A stretch of 35,272 bases of DNA, taken from the NCBI GenBank assembly GCA_002350855.1, contig DEFM01000031.1, positions 26,615 through 61,886 on the forward strand. The letters are read 5' to 3'. Origin of the DNA: Prevotellaceae bacterium UBA2852 (GTDB taxonomy: Bacteria > Bacteroidota > Bacteroidia > Bacteroidales > Bacteroidaceae). Below, one piece after another: positions 8,101-14,451 of this stretch (position 1 is the stretch's first letter; every line of letters begins with the position of its first letter). Position numbers and translations under genes: made by a program. Under the pieces are notes generated by a model, which saw only the letters and a program-made list of their open reading frames with translations, was not told the origin of the DNA and did not search any database.

Positions 8101-11100
8101 CAAGTCCACCGAATCCTGCTGTCTGAAGGTGTCCGGTGACGTTCACGCTTCCCAAGTCACTAAGCTGCATGTTCAAGTTACCCTGTGCAGCCCAACCTCC
8201 GCTGTTGTTGTAATCTTGCATGCGCAACTCGTTTACCCACACTTCCACGGAATTGGTCTTACGACCGTTGTTCCTGACACCAATCATCATGGTCTTGATT
8301 TCACCGAGTGACGGGTTACCAAGCACGCTGATACGATTGTTTGGACGATAGTCGTCATAGTAGGAGAAGAGTTGTGTGTAGCTTGCCTGACCCAGTGCTC
8401 TTGACTTATTGCGCTGGTGCTTTACATTAGTGAAGACGTCGAGATCGATGTCTATCATGTTCTCTTCAGGCCATACTGCTTTACATCCAGCCGCAGTGTA
8501 TGTGTCGTAGTGTCCTGCCGGAGTCAGAGTCAGAGGAACTTCGTATTCGTAGTAATTGCTCTTATTGTCGGAACCGAGACGGATGAAGAGGCTCATCTGG
8601 TTGTCTTCAAGTTGATTGTCACCTTCAAGGGCGTTAGCGTGTACAAACATCTGGAGGTGCTTGTAGTTACGCAGGTCAAGAGTCATGGTCTTGTAAACTG
8701 CACGGGCATCACCAGTGGCAAGGTCTTCAACGGTGATAGAGAGTGCCTGCTCATTTTCCTGAGTCAGCTGTGGCTCGTTAGGGTCTGTAATACGGGAAAC
8801 ACCTGGAGGCAGAACGTAGTTTACAGGCGATTTGTCGTTGTTCTCTTCGATGTTAACCGAAGCAGTACGTAGTTTACCGCTGACACTTGGCTTGTTTCCA
8901 GTGTAGAGAGCCTGGGTGTAGTTGCGCCATTCACCGCGAACGAGGTCGAGGCTTGCAAAACGCAGCACTACCGGGGTCTCGAACTCAGTAAGGTACATTC
9001 GCATGAAGCGTATGCTGGAGAAATCGTTGATGCTGCCGACTTTTTTCTCATAGTCGTCAACAGGAATACGGAACTGATACCATGTCACTTCTTCCTCGTT
9101 GCCGTTGCGCAGGTGGGCCTTGTACTTGCGCTCGTCTACAATGTAATTGCTGCCGACGTGCAGGTCTTCCGGACGAATGGATACTTTGTATTGGAAGAAG
9201 TTCTCGTATTCATTCATAGTGTAGTCCTGGTTAGAGTCTTCCACGTCAGGAGTAGTCTTGTATGCAGTAGAGTAACTTTCTCCGCTCTCACTGGAATTAG
9301 GAGAGTTGCCTTCGGTTCCGTTGATACGTTTGTAGCGTTCGAGGATGCTTGTATGTGCTGCGTCGAAGTCCGAACCGCGGAAATAGTGGTAGTCGTCGCC
9401 TGCGGGGTCGTTCCAGATAGAGTCGTAGACTTCTGCCGATACCTTGCCTTTAATGTTTTCGAGGTAGTCCTTGTAAATACCAAATGTACGCTCGTCGGCA
9501 TCGGCAAGTCCGTTAAGACCGATATCCTGCTTCTGACGTGCACTGCTTTCGGTAGAGAAACTGTAAACCACGGATTTCTCTGTAGGCACACGGCCCCAGA
9601 GAGTTTCGGCATAGTTGGAAGTTGTTCCAACAGGCATTCCGCTTTCGTAGTATTTCTTTCCGTCCTTGAGTACGTCCTCGCTCACGTCACCGAGGTTGAT
9701 ATAGAAGTCACCACCGATGTTCGTCTGATCTTTGTTATAGATGAATGGGTCGAGCATCCAGAATTCGATGTATTGCACGTTGGCAGTCTCGAAGTCTGAA
9801 TTGTCGATTTTACGCATCATACCACCCCAGCGTTTTGACGGGTTGTTAAGGCGTCCTTTTTCATTTATATCTGTGTCGAGGTTGTATGGACCGCGCTCTT
9901 CAGGGTAGTATGCGAGGTTGAGCACCGAGAGAGTATTGCTTTCACCTTGGTTTGTATCTTTGTTCGGGTAAACCTCACGTACATATACTTCACGTACATA
10001 GTGGTTGGAAAGCTGGTCAAGGTCACCCTTGATATGACCTGGCGTAAGTGAAGAACTGCGACGGGTAAACAATGGATCTATGGTGTACCATGAGAGGAGT
10101 GCGCGGTTATAACCGTATTTCACATCGTTGGAGAGAGTTCCGTATTGCATGTTCGCAGGGGTGGAGGCAAGCATCCATGCCTGTGGTGAACTGACGTCGA
10201 TTCCTGACTTAGTGCTTTCAAAGTCATCGATATAAGAAGCGTTTCCTTGCACACCAGTGGCGTTGCCGGCAACGAGTTGTGCAACTTCTGCCGACAAAGA
10301 GATCTGCGAAGGTTGTGTTACGTCAATCAGCGGAATCTTGTCAAGCATATTGGTAAGCCACTGTGACTGCTGCTTCCAGTTGAGGTTGAGGCCCCAGATG
10401 GTGTTGTTAAGCGGTTCTTCGCCTCTTCTTACCTTGGATGTCAGTGATTTCTCGGTGAGTCGCATGAAGGTACCGCCCAACTGGAAGTTTTTGCTGAAAT
10501 CGTAGCTCCAGTTCAGTCCGAGCATGGTCTTTCGCATCATGCTGTAGTCCTCGTTGCTTTCAAGGCTTACATCTACTTTCGTTCCTGCATCGATGATGCT
10601 TTGGTTGATGATTCTTACAACTCCGCTTGTATAGTCCACTTCGTAGTCTGAGCCTTCGGTCAGGACAACTCCTCCTGCGGTGACGGTTACAGACCCCTGT
10701 GGCACATAGCTGGCTCCAAGTTGGATTTCACTGCCCGATGAACCTTTATATTCTCCAACGAAAGAGAATTTGCTCTTCTCCGAAATCTGCTTCGCAACTA
10801 CCTTTGTCGAGTCGTAGAGTGCATCGTAGCAGTAGCGGTCGGCAAGAGCATCGTTGCCGAGTTTCTCACGAAGCCAGTCACCGAATGGTTCTACTACAGG
10901 GAAGATGATACGTCCGCTTTGCGACAATACGGTATAGCCTTCAATGTAGTCATACTTACCGTTTGGATTGGTCTTCATATTGTCGTCCAGTCGGTCGAGG
11001 TTCATCATCTTCAGCAGAGTTGTCTGCTTCCATGGGTCTTCAGGCAGGTAGTTGAGGTTGACACCTGTGGTATCGCTGAGGTATTTGATGTCGAGTTTGA

Positions 11101-12730
11101 ATTTCTCCTTTTGAACCGATGTCACACCCAAAGAATAAACGTTCTTCATCATAAGATCCCAGTTTCCCATACGTGGAGAGTTGCTTGTGTTCTTAAGCAG
11201 CTTCACGAAGAGAGCTTGGTCGCTGTTCTTGATGTCGGCAGAGAATTCACCAACCTGATATGTCTGTCCGCCGTAGGTGTATTCGAATGCAATGGCAAGC
11301 ACCTGGTTCGACTGAAGAGTCTGCTTCAGTGAGACATAGCCGAGGTGGCTGTTGAGAGTGTATTCTGAAGATGTCAGCAGACGGGCGTTCTCCACTTTCT
11401 CGTAGTCCACACCACCTGTCATTATAGCGTCGAGCACGGTGCTTGTCTGGTCGGAGTTACGTGCATCGGCATAGCTGTTGACGATAGTAGAATAGAGGTT
11501 GTTGGAGTTATTGCTTGGATAAGCAGTACCTGTGCCAGTCCATTGGCTGTTACTGATTCTGGAGCTTTCTCCGAGGTCCACGAAACCTACTATATTGCGT
11601 GTATTCTCGGTCTGTCCGCTGGTGTTGGTTACCCATATTTCCACACGGTTAATGGTTACACCGCTGGTGATGTTTGGCAGAGTAGAGCAGGCTTTATTGT
11701 AAGTGCTGCGGAAATACTGTGCAAGGAAGAAGTGGCGGTTCTCGTCGTAGTCGTAAGCTTGGATTTCAAACGGCGTGAGCTGGCTTCCGCCTTGACTTGA
11801 TACGGTCTGCGATTTGGATTTCTTCTGACTGACAACGGTCTGAAGTTTCAATCGACCGAACTGCAGGTCGGTGCGAATACCGAACAGAGTGCTGGCGCCC
11901 TGAACAAGTGAGTTGTTGCTTGGGAAGGTGATGTTTCCGGCTTCAATGAGTTTGACGATTTCGTCTTCCTTGCCTTCGTATTGCAGTTTCAGGTTCTTGG
12001 AGTCGAAGTCAAATGTCGCCTCGGTGTTGTAGTTGAGGTTGAAATCCATCTTGTCACCGATTTTCGCATTCATCGAGAGATTGATTTTCTCGTCGAAATC
12101 GAAACTGGTGGTCTTGCGGTTACGCTCCGACAGCGATGGGTTGTCGGTGAATTTATATGTGTAACCTGTCTTGATTTCAGCGCTTCCCTGAGTCTTGATC
12201 TGTACACCACCAGGACCGAATATCTTCTCTGCCGGTCCCAGGTCGAAGTGCATGTTGGTGAAGTCGAATTTCTCCTTGCCTTTGCGCACAAAAAGTGAAT
12301 CGTTACGCTCACGGAAGTATTTGTCCAAAAGGTCACGCTCAGTCCATTTCATGTATTCCTCTGGAGTCATGAGATAAGGTGCACTGAGGAAACTTGTACC
12401 CAGTTTTGAACCAACCCTGTAAAGTCCCGTTTTCTCATCGTATTCACCTGCCTCAGGTTGAAGATTTTCAGGGTCTTGCAGGTCGAGAGAATAGTTCACA
12501 GGACGTTCATCTCGCGTGTAGTCAGTCTTCTTGACTTTTACCTTCGGAACCGTATCAATAGGAGCATCTTGAACCCCTTGAACCTCTTGAACCCCTTGAA
12601 CCTCTTGAACCCCTTGAACTCTTGAAACTTGGAACCTGAAACCTGAAACTCCAATCTCCCCTGCCATCGCCAATGTTATGAGCGATAGTAGAAGTGCAAG
12701 AATGAATATATGTTGAATCCGATTTTTCAA
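5150..12730 (-). CDS. sprA: SprA/Sov, type IX secretion outer-membrane translocon
   Basis: A 2526-residue protein, the size of the SprA/Sov family (about 2400-2500). SprA forms the giant single-chain beta-barrel through which type IX substrates cross the outer membrane. Visible features are an N-terminal signal peptide (hydrophobic IFILALLLSLITLAMA), a plug-proximal region with FGPGGVQIKTQGSAEIKTG, many beta-hairpin segments with alternating aromatics, and a barrel-like C-terminus ending VKFSLTR. The start codon is TTG at 12730: an in-frame TGA lies two codons upstream and the next ATG falls at the end of the signal peptide. Residues about 38-54 are a VQ(G/E) repeat encoded by a tandem DNA repeat. 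Residues about 1905-1950 are N/G-rich (NNNTEGNNNGGNNNGGG). It is the first gene of a five-gene set and is divergent from the M16 gene. Confidence 0.96.
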   Translation of the reverse strand: MKNRIQHIFILALLLSLITLAMAGEIGVSGFRFQVSRVQGVQEVQGVQEVQGVQDAPIDTVPKVKVKKTDYTRDERPVNYSLDLQDPENLQPEAGEYDEKTGLYRVGSKLGTSFLSAPYLMTPEEYMKWTERDLLDKYFRERNDSLFVRKGKEKFDFTNMHFDLGPAEKIFGPGGVQIKTQGSAEIKTGYTYKFTDNPSLSERNRKTTSFDFDEKINLSMNAKIGDKMDFNLNYNTEATFDFDSKNLKLQYEGKEDEIVKLIEAGNITFPSNNSLVQGASTLFGIRTDLQFGRLKLQTVVSQKKSKSQTVSSQGGSQLTPFEIQAYDYDENRHFFLAQYFRSTYNKACSTLPNITSGVTINRVEIWVTNTSGQTENTRNIVGFVDLGESSRISNSQWTGTGTAYPSNNSNNLYSTIVNSYADARNSDQTSTVLDAIMTGGVDYEKVENARLLTSSEYTLNSHLGYVSLKQTLQSNQVLAIAFEYTYGGQTYQVGEFSADIKNSDQALFVKLLKNTSNSPRMGNWDLMMKNVYSLGVTSVQKEKFKLDIKYLSDTTGVNLNYLPEDPWKQTTLLKMMNLDRLDDNMKTNPNGKYDYIEGYTVLSQSGRIIFPVVEPFGDWLREKLGNDALADRYCYDALYDSTKVVAKQISEKSKFSFVGEYKGSSGSEIQLGASYVPQGSVTVTAGGVVLTEGSDYEVDYTSGVVRIINQSIIDAGTKVDVSLESNEDYSMMRKTMLGLNWSYDFSKNFQLGGTFMRLTEKSLTSKVRRGEEPLNNTIWGLNLNWKQQSQWLTNMLDKIPLIDVTQPSQISLSAEVAQLVAGNATGVQGNASYIDDFESTKSGIDVSSPQAWMLASTPANMQYGTLSNDVKYGYNRALLSWYTIDPLFTRRSSSLTPGHIKGDLDQLSNHYVREVYVREVYPNKDTNQGESNTLSVLNLAYYPEERGPYNLDTDINEKGRLNNPSKRWGGMMRKIDNSDFETANVQYIEFWMLDPFIYNKDQTNIGGDFYINLGDVSEDVLKDGKKYYESGMPVGTTSNYAETLWGRVPTEKSVVYSFSTESSARQKQDIGLNGLADADERTFGIYKDYLENIKGKVSAEVYDSIWNDPAGDDYHYFRGSDFDAAHTSILERYKRINGTEGNSPNSSESGESYSTAYKTTPDVEDSNQDYTMNEYENFFQYKVSIRPEDLHVGSNYIVDERKYKAHLRNGNEEEVTWYQFRIPVDDYEKKVGSINDFSSIRFMRMYLTEFETPVVLRFASLDLVRGEWRNYTQALYTGNKPSVSGKLRTASVNIEENNDKSPVNYVLPPGVSRITDPNEPQLTQENEQALSITVEDLATGDARAVYKTMTLDLRNYKHLQMFVHANALEGDNQLEDNQMSLFIRLGSDNKSNYYEYEVPLTLTPAGHYDTYTAAGCKAVWPEENMIDIDLDVFTNVKHQRNKSRALGQASYTQLFSYYDDYRPNNRISVLGNPSLGEIKTMMIGVRNNGRKTNSVEVWVNELRMQDYNNSGGWAAQGNLNMQLSDLGSVNVTGHLQTAGFGGLEQGVSQRSNDNQYEWSITTQFELGKFFPEKWKMNLPFYYSYSWQKISPKYNPFDTDMLLKDALDELQGAERDSLSSITQTVVKNKNFSLSNWKSNYTSRVPMPYDPANFSFSYSHSKRFKQGETIVYENDENWRANLSYNYTPKYKTWEPFKNIKSKSKWLDIIKAQNLNYLPQTIGFNTDITRNYYELQERDLDAGTRLPVTFSEQFLWNRELTLRWDIFKSLKLSYTSGTHAEIEEPNVVINKDLYPDEYTAWKDSVKHSLASFGRPLTYNSTFTGSYQVPINKIPLFDWINLDGSYNSTYGWTRGTELEDGTSLGHTAVSQRTINLNGKLNFETLYKKWKFLEETNKRFSGSSRNTAAQRDRRNGSTRTATRQNQGGNNNTEGNNNGGNNNGGGDKKKTKGFSKTITLNDSTATEVKHGQNSKRIVVRGRTADGHTYRLRYTRVDENTIKIKNRDTVAVEVFVTAKPKLEDAGWYKTSQVFARALMLVRNASFSYKNAYALTLPGFRTEIGDAFGQKRIHGMLSPGLDFAFGAISDSYINRAAENGWLIQNNSNITTPATSNLTEDLQLRMTLEPVRDLKIDLNASRTVNKARSIQFMYEGMPATQSGSFNMTIISAKSAFASTGDINNNYRSAYFDKFVSNLNVIQQRVEKQYASSTYPSALGSPFGGQPYNPENGSVGLYSADVMIPAFLSAYCGTDAKRQPLDIFPALTRLLPNWKITYSGLAKLPWFADKFKSFNINHAYKSVFAIGAYNSYTNYMEYMNGLGFISDVTSGNPVPSSMYNVSTVSINESFSPLLGVDMTFNSGMTAKLEYKKTRVLNLSMTSVALTENYSNDFVIGFGYKIKDINLFGAKNIQNPQNKKTKRKSTKGKNGKKDESSEATSSTTRNTRGISHDLNLRFDFSYRMQNALNRNIQTMITTATNGSTAYKVSATADYTFSRLLTMSGFIDWQKNVPLVSTSSYPTITADFGISVKFSLTR
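12568..12629. repeat. 9-bp tandem repeat (CTTGAACCY) inside sprA
   Basis: Five CTTGAACCC/T units follow each other (12568-12612), then two decayed units (CTTGAACT, CTTGAAACT) and a tail of CCTGAAAC-type units to about 12650. C and T alternate in the ninth position, so the true period is 18 bp. On the coding strand it gives VQG VQE repeated just after the sprA signal peptide. Unit length is a multiple of three, so copy number can change without a frameshift. Confidence 0.9.
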
Positions 12731-12824
12731 GAGAAGTCAATCTTAATGTACTGCAAAGTCTGTGTTTATGCGCGTACGTATGTCTTTTAAATAACGTATG
12801 CACTGTGGTTTTATTGTACCTTTA

Positions 12825-12855
12825 TTGCGTAATTCCCCTTTTTACCGTAAATTTG
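12825..12855 (+). promoter_or_regulatory. Promoter of the M16 peptidase gene
   Basis: TAAATTTG (12848-12855), followed by C, matches the -7 consensus. TTG at 12825-12827 lies 20 nt upstream as the -33 element. Start is expected near 12862, giving a leader of about 95 nt that carries an A-rich repeat and a G/C hairpin element. Confidence 0.55.
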
Positions 12856-12870
12856 CGAAAATTTTGCATA

Positions 12871-12902
12871 CAAAAACTTAAGAACTTAAAAACTCAAAAA
12901 CT
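12871..12902 (+). repeat. A-rich CTCAAAAACTTAA-type repeat string
   Basis: The leader holds AAAAACTT, AAGAACTT, AAAAACTC and AAAAACTC in tandem. A closely similar string lies in front of fabG (17772-17810). Both end a short distance before a start codon. Confidence 0.6.
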
Positions 12903-12910
12903 CATCTATC

Positions 12911-12949
12911 TACTCCCCTCCTTTACGGGAGGGGCAAGGGGGTGGGTCC
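12911..12949. repeat. C/G-rich interspersed hairpin element, copy 1
   Basis: TACTCCCCTCC-TTTAC-GGGAGGGG followed by CAAGGGGGTGGGTCC. The CCCCTCC/GGGAGGGG arms form a stable hairpin in the M16 leader, 8 nt before the ATG. Related copies lie at 20683-20721 and, inside tamB, at 26737-26775. Confidence 0.8.
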
Positions 12950-12956
12950 TTTCTTT

Positions 12957-14210
12957 ATGCTCAACAGAATAACTCTTGATAATGGTCTGCGTGTAGTGCA
13001 TCAGCAGGATGTAACTACTCAGATGGTTTGTGTTAATACTCTTTATAAGATTGGTTCACGAAACGAAGATCCTAACCACACTGGTTTTGCCCATTTGTTT
13101 GAGCATCTGATGTTTGGCGGAACTCCGCGAGTACCTGACTTCGACCTAGTTCTGCAGGACGGCTGTGGAGAGAATAATGCCTTTACCACAGAGGATATCA
13201 CGAACTACTATATCACTCTTCCTGCATCAAATCTAGAGCTGGCTCTTTTCCTTGAGGCAGACCGTATGAGAGGACTGGCATTCACTCCCCGTTCGCTGCA
13301 GGTTCAGCGCAGGGTGGTGATGGAAGAGTTCCGTATGAGTTGCCTCAATCAGCCTTATGGAGATGCAAGTCATTTACTCTACCGATGGTGCTTCCCAAAG
13401 AACCACCCATATAGCTGGCCTACCATCGGCAAGCAGCTGAATCATATCAAGAACGCTACAATGGAACAGGTGAAGGCTTTCTTCCGTAGCTATTATCGTC
13501 CAGACAATGCTATTGTCAGCGTTGTGGGAAATGTGGAATGGGAAGAGGTTCTGCGACTGATAAAGAAAGTGAAATTTCCCAACCGCAGAAGTGGTGCTGT
13601 TCCGGAACTTCATTTGCCTATCGACGCTGACGGACTGCATATTCCGGGGTTCATGGGTGGAAAGATCAAGACATATTATCGTGATGTGCCGTCGGATTTG
13701 CTGCTGATGGCTTTCAGAATCCCTTCACGCAGCGACGACCGCTTCCAGGCTTGTGATATGCTTAGCGATGTTCTTGCCAATGGACGTTCAAGCCGACTTT
13801 ATGCTCGTCTAGTGGAGCAGGAGAAGGTAGTGGACGAGGTAGATGCCTATGTTGACGGACGTCTTGGCACAGGACTTCTCTTCCTGGAGCTGGTGCTTGC
13901 TGACGGTGCCGACATAAGGAAAGTGGAGGAAATGGTTTGGCAGGAACTGCAGTCGCTTTGCCGTGAACCTCTCAGCGACAAAGAATTGCAGAAAGTGAAA
14001 AACAAATACGAGACTAACACCCACATTCTTCTTTCCGACTATCAGCAGCGTGCCGAGCAACTTGCCTACTTTGAGATGCTTGGAGATGCTAACCGCCTCT
14101 ACGACGACCTTCCACGCTACCTTGCCGTCACCAGCTCCGAACTGCAGCAGGTGGCTAAGCAAGTCCTCACCCGTGAAGGCTCAACAACCATCCGCTACAT
14201 GGCGAAATAA
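12957..14210 (+). CDS. M16 family zinc metallopeptidase
   Basis: A single-domain M16 (pitrilysin/insulinase) peptidase of 417 residues from ATG 12957. The inverted zinc motif HxxEH is present as H46-LF-E49-H50. The downstream glutamate ligand lies in VVMEEFRM (about 123-124). The R/Y segment of the second half is present (SSRLYARLVEQEKVVDEVDAYV). The catalytic residues are all there, so this is the active partner type; many Bacteroidetes genomes also carry an inactive partner gene next door, absent here. There is no signal peptide, so it is probably cytoplasmic. The frame is open back to a GTG at 12942, but that lies inside the hairpin repeat, and the ATG gives the family's usual start (LNRITLDNGLRVV). 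Confidence 0.93.
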   Translation: MLNRITLDNGLRVVHQQDVTTQMVCVNTLYKIGSRNEDPNHTGFAHLFEHLMFGGTPRVPDFDLVLQDGCGENNAFTTEDITNYYITLPASNLELALFLEADRMRGLAFTPRSLQVQRRVVMEEFRMSCLNQPYGDASHLLYRWCFPKNHPYSWPTIGKQLNHIKNATMEQVKAFFRSYYRPDNAIVSVVGNVEWEEVLRLIKKVKFPNRRSGAVPELHLPIDADGLHIPGFMGGKIKTYYRDVPSDLLLMAFRIPSRSDDRFQACDMLSDVLANGRSSRLYARLVEQEKVVDEVDAYVDGRLGTGLLFLELVLADGADIRKVEEMVWQELQSLCREPLSDKELQKVKNKYETNTHILLSDYQQRAEQLAYFEMLGDANRLYDDLPRYLAVTSSELQQVAKQVLTREGSTTIRYMAK

Positions 14211-14220
14211 AGTTAAGTAA

Positions 14221-14326
14221 GTGTGCAAGGTTAAACATATTGATAATTAGTGTGTTATAATAATTTTTTGCAAATAGGGTGCAATTTTTCTTGCGGCATT
14301 CGGAAAAAACTGCTAACTTTGCCGAC
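14221..14326 (+). repeat. ~105-bp direct repeat, copy 1
   Basis: This stretch is nearly identical to 16960-17063; I count two single-base changes plus two 1-bp length differences in T-runs. It contains TTGCA-N7-TGCAA (14268-14284) and the -7 box TAACTTTG (14314-14321). Unlike copy 2, it runs straight into a terminator hairpin, so its promoter would be non-productive. Confidence 0.93.
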
Positions 14327-14355
14327 GAGGAATTCCTCGCCGGCTTTTTCTTTTT
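14321..14355 (+). terminator. Intrinsic terminator of the M16 gene
   Basis: GCCG-A-CGAGG / CCTCG-C-CGGC with an AATT loop (14321-14344), then TTTTTCTTTTT. The 14-bp core CGAGGAATTCCTCG is a perfect palindrome. It overlaps the end of direct-repeat copy 1 and ends M16 transcription about 110 nt after the stop. Confidence 0.85.
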
Positions 14356-14393
14356 AAATCTTCCACGCTAATAATCTTGGATATCGGATAAAG

Positions 14394-14431
14394 AAAAGAG
14401 CCAGCTTCCGAAACTGGAAGTTGGCTCTTTT
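14394..14431. terminator. Terminator of the TonB receptor gene (bidirectional)
   Basis: AAAAGAGCCAGCTTCC (14394-14409) and GGAAGTTGGCTCTTTT (14416-14431) form a 16-bp stem with one wobble and a 6-nt loop. It has A-runs on one side and T-runs on the other. It lies 20 nt after the receptor stop on the minus strand. Confidence 0.85.
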
Positions 14432-14451
14432 CATCTGTAATGCTATATGAT

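Noticed and set aside
12568..12629. CRISPR-like array
   Set aside because: The units are only 9 bp and contiguous, with no spacers, and are read in frame as part of SprA.
12942..12956. GTG start for the M16 peptidase
   Set aside because: The extra five codons come from the C/G-rich hairpin element; the ATG at 12957 gives the usual family N-terminus.
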